This document shows, one piece after another, positions 1-9,484 of a stretch of 40,567 bases of DNA; position 1 is the stretch's first letter, and every line of letters starts with the position of its first letter. This DNA is from Thermodesulfobacteriota bacterium. Its GTDB lineage: Bacteria; Desulfobacterota; Desulfuromonadia; Desulfuromonadales; Geopsychrobacteraceae. The notes below the pieces were generated by a model, which had not been told where the DNA came from, did no database searches, and saw only the letters and a program-made list of their open reading frames with translations. The position numbers and the translations under genes were made by a program. The DNA lies in the NCBI GenBank assembly GCA_028282145.1, contig JANQIN010000039.1, positions 1-40,567 on the forward strand. Reading direction: 5' to 3'.

Positions 1-1
1 C

Positions 2-211
2 CATCACCGGTACGACTGGGGACCGGTCCTACTGTTGTTCTATCGGTGTCGGCCGATCAACCGCCAACTGGAACACAAGGATGTGGCCGACCATGCCTGG
101 GTCGCGCCGGAACAGCTCGAAAGCTATCCGATCCTCCCGGCTGACGGACCGATCATCGAACGGTTGGTTCGCGAAGGCAAAGCCAAGAAATCCCTGGCGG
201 CCTACCTGTAA
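2..211 (+). CDS. NUDIX hydrolase family protein, C-terminal fragment (truncated by window edge)
   Basis: Frame 2 reads HHRYDWGPVLLLFYRCRPINRQLEHKDVADHAWVAPEQLESYPILPADGPIIERLVREGKAKKSLAAYL*; typical (d)NTP pyrophosphohydrolase C-terminus. Confidence 0.65.
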   Translation, partial: HHRYDWGPVLLLFYRCRPINRQLEHKDVADHAWVAPEQLESYPILPADGPIIERLVREGKAKKSLAAYL

Positions 212-212
212 T

Positions 213-250
213 AAAAAAGCCCCGCAGGCTCTGAAACATGCGGGGCTTTT
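213..250 (+). terminator. Rho-independent terminator
   Basis: AAAAGCCCCGCA ... TGCGGGGCTTTT stem directly after the NUDIX stop. Confidence 0.85.
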
Positions 251-270
251 ACATATCTGTGAATCTAAGA

Positions 271-666
271 TTACTGGATACGTTCCAGCTTGAGCTGATC
301 CAGCAGCGGGTTCACCAGATCCCTTGCCATCTTCCGCGGTACAGCACCGGCCAGGCCACCACGGTCCAGACGAATCTCCGAAGGACGGAAGGTCAGCAGG
401 CTGACGATCAGGTAGGCGTCGGCGTTGACCCAAAAGTCCAGTTTCAGCATCTTGTCTTTCTTGTACATCTCGATATAGGTCGCCGGCATCAACCAACTGA
501 ACCTCTTCTTGTAGATGCGCCGCTCTTCATCGGACTGCTTTTCCAGTAACTTGTACTTGTTGTTCAGTGCCCAGTTGTGGATTTTGGTCCACTTGTCCCG
601 GGTATAGTGGGTCTCGCGTACGGTCCGGCGACCTACCTTCAGGCCGTCCGCCATTTTCTTCAACAT
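271..666 (-). CDS. Conserved hypothetical protein (131 aa)
   Basis: Complete ORF with GGAGATCTCTC Shine-Dalgarno-like sequence upstream; no family recognised. Confidence 0.6.
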   Translation of the reverse strand: MLKKMADGLKVGRRTVRETHYTRDKWTKIHNWALNNKYKLLEKQSDEERRIYKKRFSWLMPATYIEMYKKDKMLKLDFWVNADAYLIVSLLTFRPSEIRLDRGGLAGAVPRKMARDLVNPLLDQLKLERIQ

Positions 667-795
667 GAGAGATCTCCTCCAGAAAAAATCCGAGGGCAGA
701 GTCTTTCAGGAATGACCGGAAAAATCAAGGGGAACTTATTGGTAGCTGGTTCCAATTGTAGCGCCTGCCATCCTCCCTATGGCCGATCCAGGATT

Positions 796-1338
796 TTATT
801 CTTTGGAAGGACTGGGTATTCCAAGCCCCTCAACAATCTGTTTCGGTGTCTTCTGGGTTGACAGCACTGGAGGTTTCGCCCGGGGAGGGCGATAGACGAA
901 AGCCCATTCGCTGTACGAGGAGGCCAACTCGAACCCTTGCTGGTGTTCCGTAAAACCATCCGTTTTAAACGGCTTCAGAAGGCTGTCACTTCGCACACCA
1001 CGAACACGTCCATCGGGGCCTTTGACCGGTGCGAACGGTTGCTGAGTCATCGGGTCGGGGAAAAGTTGCCGGATATGCTTTCTGACCTGGGGACCCCGCC
1101 GGTCTTCGATCAGTTCCTCCAGGCTGGCAGGGAACTGCCCCTGCACTCCGGCGGCCTGCTGTTGATAATAACTCTGAATGGCCAAGCGATACTGCTCGCC
1201 CCGCCACAGGAGTTCGATCTCCCGTTCGCGTTGTGCCTGGTCTTTCCAGCTTTGACCGGCCACCAGCAGTCCGATCCCCAGCAGGCTCACCAGTACCAGC
1301 AACAACACCAGTACACCGCCTCGTTGATTCCCCAGCAT
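796..1338 (-). CDS. Type II secretion pseudopilin-like protein with atypical N-terminus
   Basis: N-terminal RGGVLVLLLVLVSLLGIGLL hydrophobic helix; QREREIELLWRGEQYRLAIQSYY and LFPDPMTQQP resemble pseudopilin-like GspG/H relatives; GGGAGGG RBS; divergent from the gspF operon. Confidence 0.65.
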   Translation of the reverse strand: MLGNQRGGVLVLLLVLVSLLGIGLLVAGQSWKDQAQREREIELLWRGEQYRLAIQSYYQQQAAGVQGQFPASLEELIEDRRGPQVRKHIRQLFPDPMTQQPFAPVKGPDGRVRGVRSDSLLKPFKTDGFTEHQQGFELASSYSEWAFVYRPPRAKPPVLSTQKTPKQIVEGLGIPSPSKE

Positions 1339-1551
1339 TCTACCCTCCCTTTTCCGAAGAAAGGCATTATATCCAAACCCAAGGCGATTCGGCCAGTGTT
1401 AATAAACCCTTAAAAATGGGACCTTTTTGGTTATTTAACGATGATTTTGGTATGGAACCGAGCTGGAATAAATGATACTATTCGCCCTCTGACGTTAACT
1501 GCCCCAAGGCGAGAGGACCGCCTCTTTCCTCCCGGGCCCTTTTGTACTGTT

Positions 1552-2754
1552 ATGCCAATCTATTCCTGCAAAATCGGACTTCCTTCAGGGCAGATCGAAA
1601 CCCGCGACATTGTGGCGGACGACAGGCACCTGCTGACCTCCGAGTTGGAAAGCGAGGGGATTCATCTCTTCCGCGCCACCCGAAAGGGTTCCACTTGGGA
1701 CAATCTTTTTGCGTCTACCCGGCGCCTTCCGACCAAGGAGTTGATCGCCTTTACGCAGGAATTCTTAGTTCTCCTTCGTGCCGGGACCCCTATCCTCGAA
1801 GTCTTGCAAACTCTGACGGACGGGGACCGCTCCCCGTTGCTGAAACAGGCGTTGCTCGATATCCATACCGATGTCAAGGCCGGGGAAAGCCTGTCGAAAG
1901 CCTTTGGTCATCATCCCAGAATTTTCCCCTCCCTTTATCTGGCAGCGGTACGGGCGGGGGAAAAGTCCGGTGATATCCCCCAGACAGTTCGTCGTTACAT
2001 GGTGCACCAGAAGCGGATCGAGGCCATGCGACGCCGACTTCGAAATGCCGCTTTTTATCCGGCACTCCTGGCCGGCGCAGGCGGCCTGGTCCTTCTCTTT
2101 ATGTTGTTCTATGTGCTACCGCGATTTTCAACTATTTACGCCAACGCCGCGGTGGAGCTTCCGCTGCTGACCCAAATCCTGTTGCAAACCAGCCAAACCC
2201 TTATACGGACCAGCCCCGTGTGGCTTTCCCTGCTGGTGTTCTCGGCTGTGGCCTGGCGCCAACTCCGCCATACTTTATGGATGAAACGCCTTCTCCAGCG
2301 GTGGAAACTGTCCTTGCCCGTGATCGGCCCCATCTACCGGGACTTTTCCCTGTTGGGGTTCTGCCAGACAGTCGGCACCTTGCTCGGAAGTGGCTTCCCT
2401 GCGGTTCAGGCTCTCCAGATGTCCCGGGGTACCGTCAATAACAGCCTTGTGGAAGACCGGTTGGCCCAAGCGGAAACCCAGGTCCAAGGCGGCACCTTAC
2501 TCTCGGACGCGTTACAACAGACCGGCTTTTTCCCGCCCCTGGCCGTTCGGATGATCCATACGGGGGAACGGAGCGGTGCACTGGAGGAGATGTTGGAGGA
2601 TCTGGCGTTCTTTTTCGAAGAGCGGTTGGAAACACGCCTCCATCGAATCAGCACTCTGTTCGAGCCGATTATGATGGTTCTGATCGGTCTGTTGATCGGC
2701 GGTATTGTAATGGCGATTTATCTGCCCATTTTCCAACTGGGCACAACGATTTGA
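1552..2754 (+). CDS. gspF: Type II secretion system F family protein (inner membrane platform)
   Basis: FTQEFLVLLRAGTPILEVLQTL...MIHTGERSGALEEMLEDLAFFFEERLETRLHRISTLFEPIMMVLIGLLIGGIVMAIYLPIFQL; ATG at 1552 preferred over upstream start. Confidence 0.93.
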   Translation: MPIYSCKIGLPSGQIETRDIVADDRHLLTSELESEGIHLFRATRKGSTWDNLFASTRRLPTKELIAFTQEFLVLLRAGTPILEVLQTLTDGDRSPLLKQALLDIHTDVKAGESLSKAFGHHPRIFPSLYLAAVRAGEKSGDIPQTVRRYMVHQKRIEAMRRRLRNAAFYPALLAGAGGLVLLFMLFYVLPRFSTIYANAAVELPLLTQILLQTSQTLIRTSPVWLSLLVFSAVAWRQLRHTLWMKRLLQRWKLSLPVIGPIYRDFSLLGFCQTVGTLLGSGFPAVQALQMSRGTVNNSLVEDRLAQAETQVQGGTLLSDALQQTGFFPPLAVRMIHTGERSGALEEMLEDLAFFFEERLETRLHRISTLFEPIMMVLIGLLIGGIVMAIYLPIFQLGTTI

Positions 2755-2767
2755 CGGTAAACGACCA

Positions 2768-4495
2768 ATGACAACAGTCGAACCACATAAACTTGGGACG
2801 TTGCTGATTCAGCAGGGGGCGCTGCAGCCGGAACAACTGTCTGAGCTCCTGGCGCAACAGGCCGACGACCCACAACGCCTGGGACAACTGGCACTGAAGG
2901 CCCGATGGATTGACGAAGCCCAGTTGGCGCAAGCCCTGGCTCTTCAATACGGCTGGGATACGTCCGACCTCAAAGGGCTTTCTCCCCATGACTTACCGGT
3001 AGAAGGGTTTCCGGCCGACATCCTCGCCGAAGGGCAGTTTCTACCGCTGACGTCTTCTGCCCAAGGCTGGACTGTCGCGACGGCTGACCCGACCCGGATC
3101 ACCCAACTGGACGATCTGGAGCGCCGCCTTGGGGCCCCCTTGACGGTCTTGGTGGCCCCCGAAAACCGGCTGAAAGCTCTTTTCGCAAAAACCATCGGCC
3201 ATCGCCAGATGCTGCAAGAGGTCTCGGAAGATCTCAAACTGCAACTGGTACGGGAAACGGACGAGGGTGAAGAGCTTTTGGCCCTGGACGACCTGGGCAC
3301 CGACAGCAGCCCGGTGATCCGGCTGATCGATTCCACCCTCCTCGACGCACTGAACAAACGGGCCAGCGATATCCACATTGAGGCAACCGTCGATAGTGTC
3401 ATCATTAAATACCGGGTGGACGGAGTCCTCTTCCGCGCCACGGACCCCCTCGACAAACGTTACCAGGACCAGATCATCTCCCGGATCAAGGTGATGAGCG
3501 AACTGGATATCGCTGAGCGACGTATCCCGCAGGACGGCCGTTTCAAGGTGCGGATCGGCCAAAAGCCGATCGACTTTCGTGTCTCGATTATGCCCAGTAT
3601 CTCCGGTGAAGAGGCGGTCATCCGGATCCTCGACAAGCAGCACCTGGCCGATGAGTTCAAAGGCCTGAATCTGGATTCCTTGGGGATTCATCCGCGGGAG
3701 GTCGCCTTGTTGCGCGGAGCGATCCGGGAACCCTACGGCATGATCCTGGTCACCGGCCCCACCGGTAGCGGCAAGACCACCACCCTCTATGCAGCGCTGT
3801 CGGAAATCGATCATGAATCGGAAAAGGTCATCACCATTGAGGACCCGGTGGAATATCAGGTCCAGGGTGTGACCCATGTTCCGGTCAACGAAGCCAAAGG
3901 CCTCTCTTTTGCGCGGGGGCTTCGCTCCATCTTGCGCCACGATCCCGACAAGATCATGGTCGGAGAGATTCGGGACCCCGAAACCGCCCAGATCGCCATC
4001 CAGTCCGCCCTTACCGGCCACCTGGTGCTGACCACCGTTCATGCGAATAATGTCTTCGATGTTCTTGGACGTTTCCTGCATATGGGGATTGAGCCCAAGA
4101 ACTTTGTCTCCAGCCTGAATTGCGTGGCTGCCCAACGGCTGGTCCGCAGACTGTGCAGCCAGTGCAAAAAACCGATCACCCATTCCGCCGAAGAACTGGT
4201 GGCGGCCGGGCTCAACCCCGACAATTACAGGAACATCACCTTTTTTACCCAGGTCGGATGCGATGCCTGTAACGGGATCGGCTTTCACGGACGGGACGCC
4301 ATCGTCGAGTTGCTGATTCTCAACGACCAGCTACGGGAGCTGATTGCCGTGCAGGCACCGATCGGCCAACTGAAGAAGGCGGCCCTGGAACACAATACGG
4401 TTTTCTTGCGGGAGGCAGCGGTGGCCAAATGGGTCGCCGGGGACACCACCCTGGAAGAGATCAACCGTATCACCTTTGTCGAGCAGGAGGGCTGA
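2768..4495 (+). CDS. gspE: GspE/PilB family secretion ATPase
   Basis: Walker A GPTGSGKTTTLYAAL, Asp box ITIEDPVEYQ, Walker B LRHDPDKIMVGEIRDPETAQIA, CxxC pairs LCSQCKKP / CDACNGIGFHGR. Confidence 0.96.
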   Translation: MTTVEPHKLGTLLIQQGALQPEQLSELLAQQADDPQRLGQLALKARWIDEAQLAQALALQYGWDTSDLKGLSPHDLPVEGFPADILAEGQFLPLTSSAQGWTVATADPTRITQLDDLERRLGAPLTVLVAPENRLKALFAKTIGHRQMLQEVSEDLKLQLVRETDEGEELLALDDLGTDSSPVIRLIDSTLLDALNKRASDIHIEATVDSVIIKYRVDGVLFRATDPLDKRYQDQIISRIKVMSELDIAERRIPQDGRFKVRIGQKPIDFRVSIMPSISGEEAVIRILDKQHLADEFKGLNLDSLGIHPREVALLRGAIREPYGMILVTGPTGSGKTTTLYAALSEIDHESEKVITIEDPVEYQVQGVTHVPVNEAKGLSFARGLRSILRHDPDKIMVGEIRDPETAQIAIQSALTGHLVLTTVHANNVFDVLGRFLHMGIEPKNFVSSLNCVAAQRLVRRLCSQCKKPITHSAEELVAAGLNPDNYRNITFFTQVGCDACNGIGFHGRDAIVELLILNDQLRELIAVQAPIGQLKKAALEHNTVFLREAAVAKWVAGDTTLEEINRITFVEQEG

Positions 4496-4496
4496 G

Positions 4497-5354
4497 ATGT
4501 TTCGGCGAACAACACAGGGGATCGCCCTCAGCCCGAGTTCCTGGGCCACCACCCGATTGGGAAAAAAGGTGACCCATTCTCTGGCTCAGCAGCCTTCCTC
4601 ACCCCTCTTATCGGGCCTGTCCCTGGCAGTACCGTTCGAATCCGACGAGATCGATGTTCTCCGCCAACGGCTGACGGACTGCCTTGGGCAGCACAAAAAA
4701 CAACCTGTCGGTCTTTCACTTCCCGACAGTGCAGGCCATATCCTCTGGGTCCCCCGTCCACCGGAAGCCGAATCCGCACAAGAGACCGAAGAGATGGTGC
4801 GCTGGTCTTTGCGGGATCGTGTTGCCACCCCCCATCACCAGCTACGGGTGTCGGTTTTCGATACCGGACAGGAGCAACTGCTTGTGGCCGCCCTTCATAA
4901 CACCAAGGCGGAGCAAATGGAGGAGACCCTGGATCGTCTGGGACACCGCCTGCTGCATCTGAGTTTTCACAGCCTTGACCTCTGGACATCTTTGCAAGCC
5001 TGCCGGCAAACAGCCACCGATTATCTCCTCCTCTGCCAGTTGCCGGAAAGCGCTCAATGGTATCGCGTCAAGCAGGGGAAACTCATCGCGTTTCGGCACA
5101 AGGTCGGCGCGTTCTCTTCCGAAAGATTGGCCTCCGAAACCGGTCGCACACTGGCCGACTGGCGACAGCTCAGAGTTGAAGCCGTCCCGGAAACGGTGTG
5201 GGTTTATCTGGATTCCGAAGAGGAGCCTCTCTATCAACAGGCGTTGACAGGGCTTCTCGAATGTCCGCAGTTCCTGGCGACAAACTTGCCGACGGTCCCT
5301 TCGTTGAACCGAATCGCCCTCTCCGCCGCGACGGCGGCACGGAGGCTCGCATGA
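4497..5354 (+). CDS. PilM/GspL-like assembly protein
   Basis: Position between GspE and PilN-like gene; weak actin-like features; ATG 4497 follows the gspE stop. Confidence 0.6.
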   Translation: MFRRTTQGIALSPSSWATTRLGKKVTHSLAQQPSSPLLSGLSLAVPFESDEIDVLRQRLTDCLGQHKKQPVGLSLPDSAGHILWVPRPPEAESAQETEEMVRWSLRDRVATPHHQLRVSVFDTGQEQLLVAALHNTKAEQMEETLDRLGHRLLHLSFHSLDLWTSLQACRQTATDYLLLCQLPESAQWYRVKQGKLIAFRHKVGAFSSERLASETGRTLADWRQLRVEAVPETVWVYLDSEEEPLYQQALTGLLECPQFLATNLPTVPSLNRIALSAATAARRLA

Positions 5355-5899
5355 TAGGGACAGAGTTGAACCTGGTATCCCGGGAACGCCTGCGTGCCCA
5401 ACGTTGGAACAGTTCTTTGCAATGGAGCCTGCCGTTTCTGCTGGTTGGCGTCCTGTTGCTGGCGGTTGGAGCCTACCAGCACCACAAGGCCTTTTCCGTG
5501 GTGGAACATCAGCTTCGGATTTTGCGTTCCCAAAGCGAGCCCCCCTCTAAGCTGCCGAAGGTGACCAAGGGCCGACAAAAAAAGCAACAGCGGGAAGTCG
5601 CGTGGGTCAACCAGCGTATCAATGAGATCGGCTTTTCCTGGGAAGACCTTCTGAGCCGTCTGGAACAGACCCTTACCGAAGGTATCAGCCTCCGGTCGAT
5701 CCGCCCCCATATCCAAGACCGTACGGTTCGTCTGGAGGGGAAGGCACTCAACCAGACAGCCCTGCAGGTCTACCTGGCCGGACTGCTCGATTCCGACAAC
5801 TTCCCCGAGACCGATCTTTTATCTCACGCAATAGAAACAAAGCCCCAAGAGGGTCCGGCACATATCCGGTTTACCCTGACCCTGAAAGAGGCTTTTTAA
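5351..5899 (+). CDS. PilN-like (GspL C-terminal) inner membrane protein
   Basis: MIGTELNLVSRERLRAQRWNSSLQWSLPFLLVGVLLLAV; cytoplasmic tail plus single TM; 4-nt overlap with upstream gene. Confidence 0.65.
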   Translation: MIGTELNLVSRERLRAQRWNSSLQWSLPFLLVGVLLLAVGAYQHHKAFSVVEHQLRILRSQSEPPSKLPKVTKGRQKKQQREVAWVNQRINEIGFSWEDLLSRLEQTLTEGISLRSIRPHIQDRTVRLEGKALNQTALQVYLAGLLDSDNFPETDLLSHAIETKPQEGPAHIRFTLTLKEAF

Positions 5900-6453
5900 T
5901 GCGACGCGCGTGGTTTTCCCATATTGATCGCCAACTCCTGATGGCTTTCCTGGCTCTGTTGAGCCTGGCGCTGATTCTGGGGTGTTACCTCTTCGGAGTT
6001 CAGCGACCGGAGTTGGCCCAAAAGAAACGGGCCCTGACAGCCCTGGAAAGAAAGCTGGAGGTCACTACCCAAAAACACCGGCAGATGCTTGGGCCACGTC
6101 AGGCCTTTGCGCTGAATGCACGCGACCTGGATCAGTTTCGCTCCCAACTGTTACCGCGCAAGGATCTGGACCGCTTCATCGAAGAGCTCCATGCCGCCGC
6201 AGAGGAGAATCGATTGAAGATTCGATCGGTCCAATACGTCCCCAAGGCACTTCCGGAATTCAAGCTGCATCATTATCGGGTGCAGTTTTCGGTGGCTGGG
6301 AACTATAAAAGGATACGCCGTTTTATTCATCGTCTTGAGGCCAGTGAACAATTGCTGGCGTTGCAGCAGATTCAATTGGCCGATGCCGCCAAAGACAAAG
6401 GGGTGCGCCTGGCTCTCACCCTGGACACCTACTTCAGGACCGACATGCCATGA
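5899..6453 (+). CDS. PilO/GspM-like protein
   Basis: N-terminal TM, coiled coil, C-terminal ferredoxin-like fold pattern (YRVQFSVAGNYKRIRRFIHRLEASEQLLALQQIQL). Confidence 0.75.
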   Translation: MRRAWFSHIDRQLLMAFLALLSLALILGCYLFGVQRPELAQKKRALTALERKLEVTTQKHRQMLGPRQAFALNARDLDQFRSQLLPRKDLDRFIEELHAAAEENRLKIRSVQYVPKALPEFKLHHYRVQFSVAGNYKRIRRFIHRLEASEQLLALQQIQLADAAKDKGVRLALTLDTYFRTDMP

Positions 6454-7151
6454 AAAAAGCGCTTCTCATCGGCGGCCTTTGGGCCCTCGTTCTCGCCAGC
6501 CTGGGTTACGCGACCTTCCCGGAAGGGATAAGGCAGATTGCCCAGACCGAAACGTCCTCGGTGACCGACCCAGTCCCTCAGACACAAGAGGAGAGCCCTG
6601 TCGGCCGTTCCCAGGTACGCCTGGATCGCCTCAAAGAAGTCTCCGATCCGGCCCCTCACATTCAAGCCAATCTGTTCGGTCCCTTACAACCGCGAGTGAA
6701 GAAAACAGCTGCCCCGAAGACCACTGCCCCGGCTCCGGTGAAAAAAACCGCCCCTGTGAAGGTTGCACAGCCGGTGCTCCTTCCCGTTCCGGAGAGGGTC
6801 TCCAAACCGTTGCCTACCATCCTCTATCTGGGACGGGTGGACCGTTTAGAACAATCCGTGGTCTTTCTCGAGTGGGCGGAGGAGGTCTACTTTGTCCGAC
6901 AGGGGGAAACTTTTGGCCCCACCGGCCAGGTAAAACTGGCGCGACTCACACCAGACCGGATCGAGCTCACCGAGATAGGAGACGAACGACGCAGTTGGTC
7001 TTTACCGATTGAAGAGGAAGACGAGGCCCTCGGCCAGGCCGTTTCATTCCCTGACGAGCCCGAATCTTCCAACAGGGATCAAATTGCACCGAAACGCCCA
7101 TTTGTCCCCCAACCGCCCCCGCGGCTGGCGAGCCGCCGCGAGGGACCATAA
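6450..7151 (+). CDS. PilP/GspC-like periplasmic protein
   Basis: Single TM, Pro/Lys-rich linker (APKTTAPAPVKKTAPVK), C-terminal HR-like domain (YLGRVDRLEQSVVFLEWAEEVYFVRQGETFG). Confidence 0.65.
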   Translation: MKKALLIGGLWALVLASLGYATFPEGIRQIAQTETSSVTDPVPQTQEESPVGRSQVRLDRLKEVSDPAPHIQANLFGPLQPRVKKTAAPKTTAPAPVKKTAPVKVAQPVLLPVPERVSKPLPTILYLGRVDRLEQSVVFLEWAEEVYFVRQGETFGPTGQVKLARLTPDRIELTEIGDERRSWSLPIEEEDEALGQAVSFPDEPESSNRDQIAPKRPFVPQPPPRLASRREGP

Positions 7152-7152
7152 G

Positions 7153-9483
7153 ATGAAGGCCATCATGCGTTGTATTGTTTTTTTCATCGTGTTGACCTCC
7201 CTGATTTTGACGGGATGCGCCCCGGGCCAAAAAGCCTTTGACAAAGGGCAAACCGCCTACAGCGAGCAGAAGTACGACCAGGCGCTGAGCTACTTCCAAC
7301 AAGCCGTGCAGAAGGAACCGGACCGTCAGGAATACCGCATGATGCTGCTGAATGCCCGGCAGCAAGCCGCTTTAATGCATCTTCGCCTGGGGGAAAAGGC
7401 GGTTAAGGAAAATGACTTGAAGACTGCAGAAAGGGCGTTTCTTCTGGCGCGTTCACTGGCGCCGGAAATCCCGGCGGCCCAGCACCGGTTGCAGGCTCTG
7501 CAGAAACAGCGAATTCTGGAAGACCAGAAAGCACAGGCCAGAAAACTGATCCAGGGGAAATCCTATCGCGAGGCCCGGCACACCTTGATGGCACTGCTGC
7601 AGATTGCACCGCAAGATCCCGAAGTGCAAGCGCTCCTGTCGGAAGTCGAGCAGGTGATGATCGACAGCTCGCTCGAAGGAGACGGACCGCTCTTGCCCCT
7701 GGCATCCCGCGACCCGATCTCCATCGATTTCAAGAAAACCGATCTGCGAAAAGCGCTGAAAATCCTGTCGCGCCTTTCCGGTATCAACTTCGTGCCCAAC
7801 TACGAGGTGCGTAATCAGCCGGTCGACCTGACACTGTACGATGTCACCCCCGCCCAGGCGCTGGAGGTGGTCCTGAACCTCAACCAGCTTTCGGCCAAGC
7901 AGCTGAACGACAAGACACTGTTGATCTATCCCAAATCCAAGGCCAACGACAAAAAGTTCGACGACTACCAGGTCAAATCGTTTTATTTGTCGCACATCTC
8001 CGCCAAAAAAGCGGTTAATATGCTCAAAAGTCTGCTCAAAGCCAAGAGCATCTTTGTGCATGAGGAACGCAACGCCCTCATCGTTCGCGACAAACCCGAA
8101 CTGCTGGCCGTGGCTGCGCGGCTGATCGAAGCCGCCGACCGGGCCGAAGCCGAAGTGATGTTTGAGGTCGAGGTGATCGAGGTCAGCCATGACGACAATC
8201 AACTGCTCGGCCCCCAGCTCAGTCCGTACAGCATCAGCGGCGGATTGGCCAAGGCCGGGACGGTCGTCGCCTCCAGCCTCGAATCGGGGAAAAGTTCCGC
8301 CAATCTGGTCACCGGCCTTTCCAACCTGGGTACGGTTTACACTCTGCCGACAGCGACCTTTGATTTTCAGAAGACTCTGGTCGACACCGAGATCCTGGCC
8401 AACCCCAAAGTTCGGGTAAAAAACGGCTCCAAGGCCAAGGTCCATGTCGGGACCCGGGAGCCGGTCATCACCGTTACCACCACCGGTGACAGTTCCAGCG
8501 AGAACGTGCAGTACATCGATGTCGGCGTAAAGCTCGATATCCAACCGACAGTCGATCTGGACGGAACCGTCGTCACCAACCTCAAGCTGGAGGTCAGTAA
8601 CGTGGTTGAACGAACCCAGACCGCCAACGGGACCCTGGTCCTCAGTATCAGCACCACCAATGCCGAATCGACGCTGATCCTCAAGGACGGTGAACGGGCC
8701 GTGGTTGGAGGCCTCATTCGTAACGACCGCACCAAAACCCGCAAATCGATCGCCGGACTGGGGGATATCCCCCTCCTGGGCGACTTGCTCAGCAATCACA
8801 ACACCGATACGCAAAAGCGGGAGATCCTGCTGTCGATCAAGCCCCATATCCTGCGGCAGCCCGACCTCCCCGATCCCCGGTTGGCCACCACCTGGTCCGG
8901 CAGCCTGACGGAGATCAAGCCCGGCCCGGCCTTCGAGTCGTTCCTGACGCCGGTGGACGAGAGCCGGCCGACCCGCTCATCGGACGCGACAGATGTCTCG
9001 TCCACCGCACCGGTGACACGGGTGGAGACCCAACAGGTTCAGGGCGAGAAACCCATTGCCGCCCGTATCGACCTCTCAGCACCAACGGCGGTAACCCGGG
9101 GAGAGCCTTTTGACGTTCTTCTCACCGGGACAGATTTGAAAGATATCGCCAGTGGTGTGATCGGCATCACTTACGACCCGGCGGCGCTGGAGTGGCAGAC
9201 GACCAGCGAGGGAACACTTCTGTCGACCCCGGAAGGCAAGACCCTGTTCACCTCCAATCGAGGTCCTGTCCCAGGAACGGTCTTGGTGGGCACCAAAGCC
9301 ATGCCTCCGCAACCCAATCCCGGCAACGGCCTGATCGGCACTCTTACCTTCCGCAGTCTGAAAGCGGGGCCTACCACGCTGAGAATTCATCAGATGCAGG
9401 TGCGGAACACCGACGGGCAAACCCTGCAGCCCAACACCCGGGCCATCACTTTAAATGTCCAGGCCCAGGGGGAGAACAACTAA
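7153..9483 (+). CDS. gspD: Secretin (GspD/PilQ family) lipoprotein with N-terminal TPR and C-terminal cohesin-like domain
   Basis: Lipobox LILTGC; TPR-like region; STN/N-domain (LRKALKILSRLSGINFV); secretin core (VGGLIRNDRTKTRKSIAGLGDIPLLGDLLS); C-terminal RIDLSAPTAVTRGEPFDVLLTGTDLKDIASGVIGITYDPAALEW. Confidence 0.92.
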   Translation: MKAIMRCIVFFIVLTSLILTGCAPGQKAFDKGQTAYSEQKYDQALSYFQQAVQKEPDRQEYRMMLLNARQQAALMHLRLGEKAVKENDLKTAERAFLLARSLAPEIPAAQHRLQALQKQRILEDQKAQARKLIQGKSYREARHTLMALLQIAPQDPEVQALLSEVEQVMIDSSLEGDGPLLPLASRDPISIDFKKTDLRKALKILSRLSGINFVPNYEVRNQPVDLTLYDVTPAQALEVVLNLNQLSAKQLNDKTLLIYPKSKANDKKFDDYQVKSFYLSHISAKKAVNMLKSLLKAKSIFVHEERNALIVRDKPELLAVAARLIEAADRAEAEVMFEVEVIEVSHDDNQLLGPQLSPYSISGGLAKAGTVVASSLESGKSSANLVTGLSNLGTVYTLPTATFDFQKTLVDTEILANPKVRVKNGSKAKVHVGTREPVITVTTTGDSSSENVQYIDVGVKLDIQPTVDLDGTVVTNLKLEVSNVVERTQTANGTLVLSISTTNAESTLILKDGERAVVGGLIRNDRTKTRKSIAGLGDIPLLGDLLSNHNTDTQKREILLSIKPHILRQPDLPDPRLATTWSGSLTEIKPGPAFESFLTPVDESRPTRSSDATDVSSTAPVTRVETQQVQGEKPIAARIDLSAPTAVTRGEPFDVLLTGTDLKDIASGVIGITYDPAALEWQTTSEGTLLSTPEGKTLFTSNRGPVPGTVLVGTKAMPPQPNPGNGLIGTLTFRSLKAGPTTLRIHQMQVRNTDGQTLQPNTRAITLNVQAQGENN

Positions 9484-9484
9484 G

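Noticed and set aside
3041-4288. 415-aa ORF on the minus strand
   Set aside because: Antisense shadow of the GspE ATPase, which has all catalytic motifs.
7453-8847. 464-aa ORF on the minus strand
   Set aside because: Antisense to the secretin gene; low-complexity composition from frame-shadowing of a high-GC CDS; no RBS or family.
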